From the NCBI GenBank assembly GCA_031550085.1, contig JAVBOY010000017.1, forward strand, positions 1 through 64,000: a DNA stretch of 64,000 nt, read 5' to 3'. The notes under the pieces were generated by a model, which saw only the letters and a list, made by a program, of their open reading frames with translations, had not been told where the DNA came from and made no database searches. Source of the stretch: UBA4417 sp031550085 (GTDB lineage: Bacteria; Bacteroidota; Bacteroidia; Bacteroidales; UBA4417). Shown here in pieces: positions 42,992-51,720 of this stretch. The first letter of the stretch is position 1. Each line of letters starts with the position of its first letter. Both the position numbers and the translations under genes were made by a program.

Positions 42992-45091
42992 TTAACTGAT
43001 CATCGACCAGTCTGTCCTTTTCCTTCCCAAGAACTTCAACTGCCTGGACAATAACTCATTTTGAGGATCTTCTAATTTCGGATCGACCGCAAGAATTTTT
43101 TCCGCCAAGCGGCGAGCGTACTTCAAAATCGCTTCGTCGCGGATAATGTCTGCAATTTTTAAATCGATCACCCCGCTTTGCCGGGTACCTTCCATATCGC
43201 CGGGGCCGCGAAGCCGCAAATCCACATCCGAAATTTCAAAACCATCGTTGGTACGTACCATTGTTTCTATGCGCGTTCGCCCGTCTTTGCTAAGTTTGTA
43301 ACTCGACATCAAAATACAATGCGATTGGTCCGCTCCACGCCCGACACGTCCGCGCAACTGGTGTAACTGCGACAAACCGAAACGTTCGCTGTTTTCAATC
43401 ACCATGACCGAAGCATTCGGAACATCCACACCCACTTCAATAACAGTTGTGGCCACCATAATCTGGGTTTCTCCCGATTTAAACCGTTGCATTTCAGCCT
43501 CTTTTTCATCCGCTTTCAGGCGCCCGTGAACCAGACTTACTTTGTATTGTGGGAATACCTTGCAAATGGTTTCAAAACCGTCCGTAATATTTTTTAAATC
43601 AAGTGTTTCCGATTCTTCTATCAACGGATAAACAATGTATGCCTGCCGTCCGGATTCAATTTGTTGGCGGAGAAAATTGTATACCTTGGAATGATCATTT
43701 TCGTAAAAATGATACGTTTTGATCGGTTTCCGTCCGGGCGGCAATTCGTCGATCACCGAATAATCCAAATCTCCGTAAAGCGTCATGGCCAACGTCCGTG
43801 GAATGGGAGTTGCCGTCATTACCAAAATATGAGGCGGCATTTCGCTTTTGCTCCAAAGCTTGGCACGCTGTTCTACCCCAAAACGATGTTGTTCGTCAAT
43901 TACCACCAAACCCAAATTCCCAAATTGAACCGTATCTTCCAGTAAAGCGTGTGTTCCGATCAGAAGGTGCAAATCGGTATTTTCCAGTTGTTTATGCAGT
44001 TGTTTTCGTTGATTCGCTTTGGTACTTCCGGTCAGCAAATCCACCTTGATATCCAAACCGCTCAGAAATTTCGAAATAGAATGAAAATGCTGGGTCGCCA
44101 ATATTTCGGTAGGGGCCATCAAACAAGCTTGAAATCCATTGTCCAACGCCATCAACATACACATCAAAGCCACCAGGGTTTTGCCGCTTCCTACATCGCC
44201 CTGCAACAAACGGTTCATTTGCTGGCCGCTTCCCACATCCAGGCGTATTTCACGCAGCACCTTCTTCTGGGCATTCGTGAGTTCAAACGGTAAGTGCTCG
44301 TTGTAAAAGGAATTAAAATAATCTCCGATTTTCGAAAAAACAGCTCCCTGAACCGTTCGGGAGCGATGTACTTTAAACTGCAGCAGTTTTAATTGGATAA
44401 AAAAAAGTTCTTCGAATTTCAAGCGGGCCGTCGCTTTCTGAAGCAGCTCCAAGTTGGCTGGAAAATGGATATTTGTCAAGGCTTCTTGACGGGAAATTAA
44501 CTTCAACTCATTCAAAATGAAGGATGGAAGCGTTTCGAGAATACAGCTTTTAACTTGAGGCAGCAAGGATTTAGTTAACTTGGAAAGCAAACGGGAATTA
44601 ACTCCTTGGCTTTTTGATTTTTCCGATGTGCTGTACAAAGGGTGTAAAGGATCGGCCGGAGTGGCGCTCCACTCCGTAAACAATTCCGTATCCGGGTGCG
44701 AAATGTTGTAACGCCCGTTAAATAAAGAAGGTTTCCCAAAAACAACATATTCGGATCCGATGGTAAATTTGTCTTTTATCCATTTAATTCCCTGAAAATA
44801 AACCAATTCTAATGTTCCGCTATCATCTTGTAAGGTCACCACGAAGCGCTGCGAAGCGCCTTTTCCAAGCATTTCCGTATCTACAATTTTGCCGCGTAAC
44901 TGGACATAAGCACTGTCATTATTGATTTCTGCTATTTTATAGAAACGGCTTTTGTCCACATAACGGAAAGGGTAGTGGGTCAGCAAATCATAATACGTGC
45001 TGATGCCTAATTCTTTCCGCAACAATTCACCGCGTTTGGGGCCAACACCTTTTAGATATTCAATGGGCGTGTCCAGCAAATTGACCTCCAT
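42992..45091 (-). CDS. recG: ATP-dependent DNA helicase RecG
   Basis: A 699-residue helicase that remodels stalled replication forks and Holliday junctions. The N-terminal wedge/OB domain (LKGVGPKRGELLRKELGI), Walker A (GDVGSGKT), DEQHRFG box, TATPIPRTLAMT and the LRGRVGRG motif are in order, and the C-terminal TRQSGVIDLKIADI segment is typical. Length is normal. It shares the divergent, AT-rich upstream region with the HTH gene at 45617. Confidence 0.96.
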   Translation of the reverse strand: MEVNLLDTPIEYLKGVGPKRGELLRKELGISTYYDLLTHYPFRYVDKSRFYKIAEINNDSAYVQLRGKIVDTEMLGKGASQRFVVTLQDDSGTLELVYFQGIKWIKDKFTIGSEYVVFGKPSLFNGRYNISHPDTELFTEWSATPADPLHPLYSTSEKSKSQGVNSRLLSKLTKSLLPQVKSCILETLPSFILNELKLISRQEALTNIHFPANLELLQKATARLKFEELFFIQLKLLQFKVHRSRTVQGAVFSKIGDYFNSFYNEHLPFELTNAQKKVLREIRLDVGSGQQMNRLLQGDVGSGKTLVALMCMLMALDNGFQACLMAPTEILATQHFHSISKFLSGLDIKVDLLTGSTKANQRKQLHKQLENTDLHLLIGTHALLEDTVQFGNLGLVVIDEQHRFGVEQRAKLWSKSEMPPHILVMTATPIPRTLAMTLYGDLDYSVIDELPPGRKPIKTYHFYENDHSKVYNFLRQQIESGRQAYIVYPLIEESETLDLKNITDGFETICKVFPQYKVSLVHGRLKADEKEAEMQRFKSGETQIMVATTVIEVGVDVPNASVMVIENSERFGLSQLHQLRGRVGRGADQSHCILMSSYKLSKDGRTRIETMVRTNDGFEISDVDLRLRGPGDMEGTRQSGVIDLKIADIIRDEAILKYARRLAEKILAVDPKLEDPQNELLSRQLKFLGRKRTDWSMIS

Positions 45092-45136
45092 AAATCATGC
45101 ATTTTATTGAAGTACAAAAATGAAAAAAAAAAATGA

Positions 45137-45321
45137 TTACAATTGTAAAAAACATTAAAAATAGGGGGTATACAAACGGAGGGAGAAAAACACATTTGTG
45201 AACTTTATTGATTTACCAGTATTTCACAATTGTACCCCCATTAGAATTTACATGGACTACAATTGTATTCGATAATTCAATAAATTTATGTAAACCAACA
45301 CTTTAGTTTGAAACAATTGTA
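45137..45321. promoter_or_regulatory. Cluster of four ACAATTGTA operator-like palindromes
   Basis: Copies at 45137-45148 (TTACAATTGTAA, perfect), 45226-45234, 45258-45267 (TACAATTGTA, perfect) and 45313-45321. Centres are 87, 33 and 54 bp apart. Sites two and four are each followed by a CC-rich extension (CCCCCATTAG, TCCTAACGGG). They may be operators for the neighbouring HTH protein or for control of recG. Confidence 0.5.
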
Positions 45322-45590
45322 TCCTAACGGGATTTGACTTAAAATAATTTTTTATTTAATTTTCTTAATATAATGGAAATCAATAATTTATTGTAATTAT
45401 TTTAAAGAGATTCATAAAGTAAAAATTTTGTAATCCATGAAATTTTACTCCATCCTCATTATAACTATAATTTATTGATAAATAATGTTTTTAGTAAATT
45501 ATTTTTCATGTTAACTTTAATGTAAATCAAAAAAAATCGATTTGTAAAAGAGCTTGGGGAGATACTTGTAAAAATGTGAATTTATTTTTA

Positions 45591-45598
45591 TACATTTG
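45591..45598 (+). promoter_or_regulatory. Promoter -7 box of the HTH gene
   Basis: TACATTTG matches TAnnTTTG; a TTG lies at a suitable distance upstream as the -33 element. Leader about 12 nt. Confidence 0.65.
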
Positions 45599-45616
45599 TA
45601 AAATAAATTTGGAACC

Positions 45617-46156
45617 ATGAAAGAACGAATTGAACTTTTAGTAAGAGCCCTTAATTTAACCTTGGCTCAATTTGCCGATGCGATCGGGGTGCAAAAATCA
45701 AGTGTTTCGCATATCCTTTCGGGGCGAAATAATCCTAGCCTGGATTTTGTCCAAAAAATTTTACTTCGCTTTACGGATGTTAATACAGAATGGCTGCTGT
45801 TTGGGAGGGGAACGATGTTTGCAATGGGTGTAGCAGACAAACCCGAATTAACGCTCCCAGAATCGAATATTCAACCCGAAGCATCGGAGCTTGATTTATT
45901 TTCGGAAACTGAGAGCGCAAATTCTCAAAAAAACAACCTGCCGAGTCAAGAAAAAGTGAAAGAGGATCGTATTATTTCTATCGATAAAAATATTGAAAAA
46001 GAGAAAGATAATACATTTTTCAAAGATAACATTCTCATAGAAGACCCGGTAAAAAAGACCTCACCGGAATCTCCCTCAAAAAAAAGTCTGGAGATCGAAA
46101 AAATTGTCGTTTTTTATAAAAACAAGACTTTCACAGAATACTATCCTGAAAACTAA
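45617..46156 (+). CDS. Cro/CI-type helix-turn-helix regulator
   Basis: A 179-residue protein with an N-terminal XRE-family DNA-binding domain (about 1-60; LAQFADAIGVQKSSVSHIL is the helix-turn-helix) followed by the WLLFGRGTMF hinge common in Bacteroidota members. The remaining 110 residues are charged, Ser/Glu/Lys-rich and probably disordered, ending in KIVVFYKNKTFTEYYPEN. It lies behind an unusual cluster of palindromes, suggesting autoregulation. Regulon unknown. Confidence 0.88.
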   Translation: MKERIELLVRALNLTLAQFADAIGVQKSSVSHILSGRNNPSLDFVQKILLRFTDVNTEWLLFGRGTMFAMGVADKPELTLPESNIQPEASELDLFSETESANSQKNNLPSQEKVKEDRIISIDKNIEKEKDNTFFKDNILIEDPVKKTSPESPSKKSLEIEKIVVFYKNKTFTEYYPEN

Positions 46157-46168
46157 TTTTCTTTATTC

Positions 46169-46198
46169 TGAAAGCCTGAAAAAATCGACAGGCATTTT
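46169..46198 (+). terminator. Terminator between the HTH gene and ndk
   Basis: GCCTG (46174-46178) pairs with CAGGC (46189-46193) and a T-run follows. It probably serves both converging genes. Confidence 0.6.
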
Positions 46199-46204
46199 TC
46201 GCAT

Positions 46205-46624
46205 TTACAATCGTTCCATCCCCGAAAAGAAAAAGTTGGCTTCCCGTTCGGCCGATTCATCCGAGTCGGATCCATGGACCGCATTGCAAGTGAGGGAAGT
46301 TCCAAAAAGTTTCCGGAGGGAGCCTTCGGCTGCTTCAGCCGGATTGGTTTTTCCGATAAATTCCCGGAACTCGTTGACGGCATTCTCTTTTTCCAGGATA
46401 GCGGCCAGAATCTTTCCTGAGCTCATAAATTCAACCAGAGCGTCGAAAAAAGATTTTTCTTTGTGCATTTCATAAAACTCAGCCGCTTGCAGCGCCGATA
46501 GATGAACTTGCTTGAGCGCAAGAATTTTAAACCCGTTTGAAGTGATTAAATCGAGGATTTTACTTGCATTTCCTGCCGCATAAGCATCCGGCTTTATCAT
46601 GGTAAATGTGATATTCCCACTCAT
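46205..46624 (-). CDS. ndk: Nucleoside diphosphate kinase
   Basis: A 139-residue enzyme that balances nucleoside triphosphate pools by phosphate transfer through a histidine intermediate. The NAVHGSDS active site (His117) and the N-terminal TFTMIKPDA strand are intact. The length is slightly under that of most members but within range. It is transcribed alone towards the HTH gene. Confidence 0.96.
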   Translation of the reverse strand: MSGNITFTMIKPDAYAAGNASKILDLITSNGFKILALKQVHLSALQAAEFYEMHKEKSFFDALVEFMSSGKILAAILEKENAVNEFREFIGKTNPAEAAEGSLRKLFGTSLTCNAVHGSDSDESAEREANFFFSGMERL

Positions 46625-46713
46625 ATTCTTATTTTTTGGTTTGGTTGAACGAAATTAATCGTTTTTTAGGAGAATGCACTTTCCAACTGCTTTTTTCTTT
46701 TGAGAATTCAACC

Positions 46714-46721
46714 TACTTTTG
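46714..46721 (+). promoter_or_regulatory. Promoter -7 box of the porin gene
   Basis: TACTTTTG followed by C matches TAnnTTTG. It overlaps the TTG at 46719, which therefore cannot be the start codon. Confidence 0.6.
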
Positions 46722-46772
46722 CGCCTGAAATTTTTTTCAAACAAATACATGCTAAATTTTATTTACAAAAAA

Positions 46773-48011
46773 ATGAAAAAAACGTATCTTTTCTCATTAA
46801 TCTGTTTACTTTCAATTCATTTAATGGCCCAGGAAAACTCCGAAACGAAAAATCCGTACAGTTTAAAAGTCAGTGGTTTTGTGAAAGCCGAGGCGATCTT
46901 TGATACCCGGCAGGTGGTGGAAGCCCGAGACGGTTATTTTTTGTTTTATCCCAAAGCGCCGGAACTGGATTTGAATGGAGAAGATATCAATGCCCACGGC
47001 AGCTTCAACCAATATGCCATGTCATCACGCTTGAAGTTTTTAGCCACAGGTCCCGATGTGTTGAATGCAAAGATTTCTGCCGTGATTGAAGCGGATTTTA
47101 CCGGCGCTTCCAATGCCGAAAACAATTCCTTGCGTTTGCGCCATGCTTATCTGAAACTGAACTGGGCGAAAGCTTCTGTGCTTGCGGGACAATATTGGCA
47201 TCCGTTTAATATCAGTGAAATGATTCCGTATGTCGCATCGCTCAACACCGGCGCTCCGTTTCATTCGTTTTGCCGCCAACCGCAAATCCGTTTTGATTAT
47301 CGCCCGATTGAGAAATTAAATTTTGTGCTGGCGGCTGTTTCTCAACGAGATAATTCAAATACCGGTGTAAGCGGCTCTTCGACCGATTACCTGAAAAACA
47401 GCATGATTCCCAATTTGGATGCTCAAATCCAGTATACAACCGAAACGTTCTTTTGTGGTGCAGCCATCGATTACAAACGATTAATTCCCCGGTTAAAAAC
47501 GCTGGATACCTTAGTTGCCGACGAACGCTTGGATTGTTTCGCGGGCTCGGTCTTTGCCATGTTGAAAACAAAACCGTTAATCTGCCGTGCACAAGTAATT
47601 TACGGACAAGGATTGAATGACCAATCCCTGATGGGAGCGTATGGCGTAACAAGCATTGATCCGGAAACGGATGCACGTAAGTATGCAAACTTAAATTACG
47701 CTTCGGCTTGGATCAATTTGCAAACAACCGGAAAACGCTGGCAATACAGTATTTTTGGCGGATATACACAAGGTTTTGGGGCAAAAGACGAGATTGTCGA
47801 CAACACATTGGTTTACGGACGGGATCCGAAAATTGCTTATATATGGCGCGTAGCTCCCATGGTTACCTTTATTCAAGGGAAATTTAATTTTACGGGCGAA
47901 ATCGAGCATACAGTTGCTGCTTACGGTACCCCCGACAAAAAATTTGTGGTAAAAGATGCCGAAGATGTTGCAAACACACGCTTCACCTTAACCGCAATCT
48001 ATTTTTTTTAG
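46773..48011 (+). CDS. Outer-membrane porin-like protein
   Basis: A 412-residue exported beta-barrel protein. The signal peptide (MKKTYLFSLICLL, cleavage near HLMAQ) fixes the ATG at 46773; the frame is open further upstream. The mature part has alternating strands (RLKFLATGPDVLNAKISAVIEADF broken by loops, LRLRHAYLKLNW, QYSIFGGYTQGFG) and ends in FTLTAIYFF with a terminal Phe, the outer-membrane assembly signal. The pattern resembles Bacteroidota phosphate-selective or general porins; the substrate is not evident. A strong terminator follows. Confidence 0.85.
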   Translation: MKKTYLFSLICLLSIHLMAQENSETKNPYSLKVSGFVKAEAIFDTRQVVEARDGYFLFYPKAPELDLNGEDINAHGSFNQYAMSSRLKFLATGPDVLNAKISAVIEADFTGASNAENNSLRLRHAYLKLNWAKASVLAGQYWHPFNISEMIPYVASLNTGAPFHSFCRQPQIRFDYRPIEKLNFVLAAVSQRDNSNTGVSGSSTDYLKNSMIPNLDAQIQYTTETFFCGAAIDYKRLIPRLKTLDTLVADERLDCFAGSVFAMLKTKPLICRAQVIYGQGLNDQSLMGAYGVTSIDPETDARKYANLNYASAWINLQTTGKRWQYSIFGGYTQGFGAKDEIVDNTLVYGRDPKIAYIWRVAPMVTFIQGKFNFTGEIEHTVAAYGTPDKKFVVKDAEDVANTRFTLTAIYFF

Positions 48012-48029
48012 AGCTTACCTTATTATAAT

Positions 48030-48071
48030 AAACAAAAACGCCCTTTTTAATAATGAAGGGCGTTTTTGTTT
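48030..48071. terminator. Bidirectional terminator between porin and hutI
   Basis: AAACAAAAACGCCCTT (48030-48045) pairs perfectly with AAGGGCGTTTTTGTTT (48056-48071). Confidence 0.92.
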
Positions 48072-48093
48072 GATGAAACGTTTGTAGCAGGTA

Positions 48094-49332
48094 CTAAATA
48101 ATTTTCCCGTTCAAAATTACGGTTTCCACTTTGTTGCTGCCATAGGAGTAAGGCATAAATTCATACGTAGGAATGGGCCGGGTAATAAAAACATTGGCGG
48201 TTTTTCCTTTGGTGATGCAGCCTAACTCATCACTAACTCCCAATGCATAGGCGGTATTCAGCGTTGTTGCATTAATGGCTTCTTCGGGTGTCAGCCGATA
48301 CATAATGCATCCCATGGAAAGAATCAATTGCATATTGCCCGAAGGCGATGAACCGGGGTTGAAATCGCTTGCCAGTGCAATGGGTAAACCCGCTTCGATC
48401 ATTTTACGAGCGGGCGAGAGTTGCATATTTAAGAAGAAAGCAGCTCCAGGAAGGATGGTGGGCATGGTTTCACTGTCTTTTAGAACAGCGATTTCTTCTT
48501 CTCCGATAAATTCCAGATGGTCGACCGACAAGGCGTTGTATTTCACACCCACTTGAACGCCCCCCGAGAAATCAAGCTCGTTGGCATGGATTTTCGGACG
48601 TAACCCGTATTTCATACCGGCTGTGAGCATGCGTTCCGTATCTTCCTCCGTGAAAAAACCTTTGTCGCAAAATACATCAATATAATCGGCTAATTCTTCA
48701 GCAGCCACCTGCGGAATCATTTCGTTGATCACCAAATCGACAAACTCACTTTGTTTTCCACGGTATTCCATCGGAATCGCATGCGCACCCAAAAAAGTGG
48801 CCCTTATAGTAAGAGGTGTAATTTCTTTTAACTTGCGGATCACACGAAGCATTTTCAATTCATCTTCCGTATTCAGCCCGTAGCCGCTTTTTATTTCAAC
48901 GGCGCCGGTTCCGTAACGGATCATTTCATCGATCCTCGGCAACGCTTCGTCAACAAGCTGCTGTTCAGATGCCTCATGCAAACGTTTAGCCGAATTGAGA
49001 ATGCCGCCGCCTCTTTTGGCGATTTCTTCGTACGATAATCCCCGGATTTTATCAATATACTCGATTTCACGGCTTCCGCTATAAACCAAATGGGTGTGCG
49101 AATCACAAAAGGAGGGAAAAACCATTTTCCCGGTTGCATCCACAACTTGGCAGGAGTGATCCGGTACCGGACAATCCTGCATGGAGCCGAAATCAAGAAT
49201 TTTTCCATTGAAAATCAATAAAAAAGCATTTTTAACGGTTTTCAGTTCAGACATTTCCAATCCGGAAACTTTTTCAACAGATGCTTCCCGGACTTGTACC
49301 AATTCCTTGATGTTTTGAATTAAAATTTTCAT
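48094..49332 (-). CDS. hutI: Imidazolonepropionase
   Basis: A 412-residue metal-dependent amidohydrolase that opens imidazolonepropionate to formiminoglutamate, the third step of histidine degradation. The HxH metal site (DSHTHLVYSG, His79 and His81), the FLGAHAIPMEY and HANELDFSGG segments and the SDFNPGSSPSGNM loop are characteristic. In many Bacteroidota hutI sits with hutH, hutU and ftcD; none is adjacent here. A promoter box lies 25 bp upstream. Confidence 0.95.
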   Translation of the reverse strand: MKILIQNIKELVQVREASVEKVSGLEMSELKTVKNAFLLIFNGKILDFGSMQDCPVPDHSCQVVDATGKMVFPSFCDSHTHLVYSGSREIEYIDKIRGLSYEEIAKRGGGILNSAKRLHEASEQQLVDEALPRIDEMIRYGTGAVEIKSGYGLNTEDELKMLRVIRKLKEITPLTIRATFLGAHAIPMEYRGKQSEFVDLVINEMIPQVAAEELADYIDVFCDKGFFTEEDTERMLTAGMKYGLRPKIHANELDFSGGVQVGVKYNALSVDHLEFIGEEEIAVLKDSETMPTILPGAAFFLNMQLSPARKMIEAGLPIALASDFNPGSSPSGNMQLILSMGCIMYRLTPEEAINATTLNTAYALGVSDELGCITKGKTANVFITRPIPTYEFMPYSYGSNKVETVILNGKII

Positions 49333-49356
49333 AAAAGCTCGTTAAATAGGAAAATG

Positions 49357-49364
49357 CAAAATTA
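49357..49364 (-). promoter_or_regulatory. Promoter -7 box of hutI
   Basis: TAATTTTG followed by C on the minus strand; leader about 18 nt. Confidence 0.6.
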
Positions 49365-49415
49365 AAAATTACAAAGGAATTGGACAGCCTACGGAAATTA
49401 TTTGATTTTTTTGTT

Positions 49416-49423
49416 TACTTTTG
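49416..49423 (+). promoter_or_regulatory. Promoter -7 box of the first C10 protease gene
   Basis: TACTTTTG matches TAnnTTTG; leader about 26 nt before the ATG at 49456. Confidence 0.6.
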
Positions 49424-49455
49424 GATTCTAAATGTAAATTAATTATCCAATAATC

Positions 49456-51591
49456 ATGAAAATTCGTACTCTTTTCTTATCCTTTGCGATTTTGCTGTTG
49501 GCGGGTCCAACTGTATTTGCAAAATCCGTTTCAAAAGAAGAAGCACGCAAAATTGCTTACAATTTTTTTGCTCAAAACATTGTCAACAAGCTGTCAAACT
49601 GGTCGTTAGATGAGTTGAATATTGTTGATGTGACAACCCGAAATGCTGATGAAGTGCCGATGTTCTATGTTTTTTCAAATAACGGACGCGGCTTTATTTT
49701 GGTTTCGGCAGATGATGTGTTTACCCCAGTTTTAGGATTTTCGTATGAAGATAATTTTCCTGAAAAAGGCAAGGTGGAACAGTTGGATTATATATTGGGC
49801 GATTATCAAAAAGAATTTGAATATGCAAAAACAAATAATCTAACGGCCTTAGATATTGTATCCCAAAAATGGGATACTTACCGCCAAGGATATTCAAATG
49901 CAAAATCAGTTGAGGCAACAGATACATTAGGCCCTTTGCTTGTCAGTTTATGGAATCAGGATTATCCTTACAATGCTTATGCACCTGCAGATCCAGCTGG
50001 CCCGGGAGGGCACACTTATGCAGGATGTGTTGCTACTGCCATGAGCCAAATTATGTATTTCTACCGTTGGCCAAAAACAGGTAACGGTCAAAGTAGCTAC
50101 AGCCACCCTGTTTATGGGATATTGAGCGCTAATTACGGAGCGACTTCTTATGATTGGGACGGAATGCGAAATGAAATAACCGCAACAAACGGCGGGAACT
50201 CTATTCCTGCGATAGCCGAGTTGCAATATCATTGCGGGGTTTCCGTAAAAATGGATTACGATCCTGATGGTTCAGGAGCCGTCAGCAATGAAGTTCCTGT
50301 TGCCATAAGAAATTATTTCCGGTATTCGACGTCGGCAAATTTTGTACAACGAAATTCAACCCCTTGGGCTACTTGGGAAACCACACTGATCACTGAATTA
50401 GACCAATTAAGACCAATATATTATTCAGGTAGAGACGGAAGTGGTCAAAACGGGCACGCATGGGTTTGTGATGGTTACACGACTTCAGCCGGGACTAAGT
50501 ATTTCCATCATAACTTTGGATGGGGTGGAAGTGGAAATGGATTTTATATTGTATCGGCTCCAACAGGAGGCGGATTAAGTTTTACAACCGGGCATGGAAT
50601 TGTAAAAAACTTTGTTCCGGTGAACTATACACCCTCTTATGCTTCCCGCACATTAACGGCAATCAACGGATCATTCCAAAGCGGAAATCTTGCACGGCAA
50701 CCGTATGATCCCAATCTGAACTGCGAATATTTGATCGCTCCGGTTGATTCGGTAAAAAATCTGAAAATTACATTTCCCTATTTTGACGTAGATCCTTCGG
50801 ATATTGTGCGTGTTTATGACGGGGAGAATGCTTCAGCTCCGCTTTTGGGAAGTTTCAATGAATCTACCCCACCTTCGGCAACTATTAGTACAACATCTAA
50901 CAGGGCTTTTGTTGTCTTTATTACGGATGCTGCCAATGAAAAAACCGGATGGCAAGTCGAATATACAGGAACTCTGCCAACATTCTGTTCCGGATTAAAA
51001 AGTTTGACCGGGGCCAATGGCGTTATTGACGATGGAAGCGGCCCTGCAAGGTATAATAACAACGCAAACTGCCGTTGGAAAATCGTACCGGCAGGAGATA
51101 TGATGAATGTAAAACTGGAATTTGAATCTTTTGATCTGGCTCCGGGCGATTCTTTGGAGATCCGCTCCTTCAAAACCAACCAAGTGATTGCCAAAGTATC
51201 CGGGAGCAACATTCCTGGGCCTTATACGGAAGCCAAAGGCGGTTTCTTGTTAACGTTTACTTCAAGTCAGTGGGGGCCTGCCCAAGGGTTTAAAATCAAC
51301 TATTCCAGTGAAATTGATGCCGTTAAAAAACATGATGAAATCACCGGCATGAGTGTGTATCCAAATCCTTCTTCCGGAAACTTCACCCTTGAATTTACAA
51401 ACCTCAAAGGAAAAGATTACAGCATCCGTGTCGCCGATTTAGCCGGAAAAACACTTTACAATGAAAAGGTTTCGGGAATCACCGGAGAAGTGATCCGTCC
51501 TCTTGACTTGTCATCGCTGCGTAGTGGCATGTATATTTTAACCCTGTCGACCAATCAAAGTAGTTCCAGCCAAAAGATTATCATCAAATAA
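49456..51591 (+). CDS. Secreted C10 (streptopain-type) cysteine protease, T9SS type A, copy 1
   Basis: A 711-residue protein. Signal peptide (cleavage near VFAKS); Spi/propeptide-like inhibitory domain (about 24-150, SKEEARKIAYNFF); C10 peptidase domain with catalytic Cys191 (GCVATAMSQIMYFYRWP) and His near 334 (GHAWVCDGY) and the WGGSGNGFY strand; two CUB-like beta domains (each with NCEYLIAP or NCRWKIVP strand); and a type A T9SS sorting domain (MSVYPNPSSGNFTLEF ... SQKIIIK). It is related to streptopain and to periodontain-type proteases of Porphyromonas. The propeptide keeps it inactive until maturation. A paralogue follows directly. Confidence 0.92.
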   Translation: MKIRTLFLSFAILLLAGPTVFAKSVSKEEARKIAYNFFAQNIVNKLSNWSLDELNIVDVTTRNADEVPMFYVFSNNGRGFILVSADDVFTPVLGFSYEDNFPEKGKVEQLDYILGDYQKEFEYAKTNNLTALDIVSQKWDTYRQGYSNAKSVEATDTLGPLLVSLWNQDYPYNAYAPADPAGPGGHTYAGCVATAMSQIMYFYRWPKTGNGQSSYSHPVYGILSANYGATSYDWDGMRNEITATNGGNSIPAIAELQYHCGVSVKMDYDPDGSGAVSNEVPVAIRNYFRYSTSANFVQRNSTPWATWETTLITELDQLRPIYYSGRDGSGQNGHAWVCDGYTTSAGTKYFHHNFGWGGSGNGFYIVSAPTGGGLSFTTGHGIVKNFVPVNYTPSYASRTLTAINGSFQSGNLARQPYDPNLNCEYLIAPVDSVKNLKITFPYFDVDPSDIVRVYDGENASAPLLGSFNESTPPSATISTTSNRAFVVFITDAANEKTGWQVEYTGTLPTFCSGLKSLTGANGVIDDGSGPARYNNNANCRWKIVPAGDMMNVKLEFESFDLAPGDSLEIRSFKTNQVIAKVSGSNIPGPYTEAKGGFLLTFTSSQWGPAQGFKINYSSEIDAVKKHDEITGMSVYPNPSSGNFTLEFTNLKGKDYSIRVADLAGKTLYNEKVSGITGEVIRPLDLSSLRSGMYILTLSTNQSSSSQKIIIK

Positions 51592-51609
51592 AGGAACAAT
51601 CAAGATCGT

Positions 51610-51649
51610 AAAAAAGCAGGCTAAGATTTTTCACTTAGCCTGCTTTTTT
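51610..51649 (+). terminator. Intrinsic terminator between the two proteases
   Basis: AAAAAAGCAGGCTAAG pairs perfectly with CTTAGCCTGCTTTTTT across an 8-nt loop, so each protease has its own transcription unit. Confidence 0.92.
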
Positions 51650-51690
51650 ATTTAAGGGGCAAGAATTTTCAGAACAAACCAAGTTTTACG

Positions 51691-51698
51691 TACATTTG
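51691..51698 (+). promoter_or_regulatory. Promoter -7 box of the second C10 protease gene
   Basis: TACATTTG followed by CC matches TAnnTTTG; leader about 16 nt. Confidence 0.62.
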
Positions 51699-51720
51699 CC
51701 TCAATAATATTTAATTATAA

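Larger units (their letters stand above)
45092..45616. other. 525-bp AT-rich region between recG and the HTH gene
   Basis: No frame is credible. It contains four ACAATTGTA palindromes, a GGGGGTA / TACCCCC inverted pair around 45160-45245 and the promoter of the HTH gene. The right half is extremely AT-rich. Confidence 0.7.
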
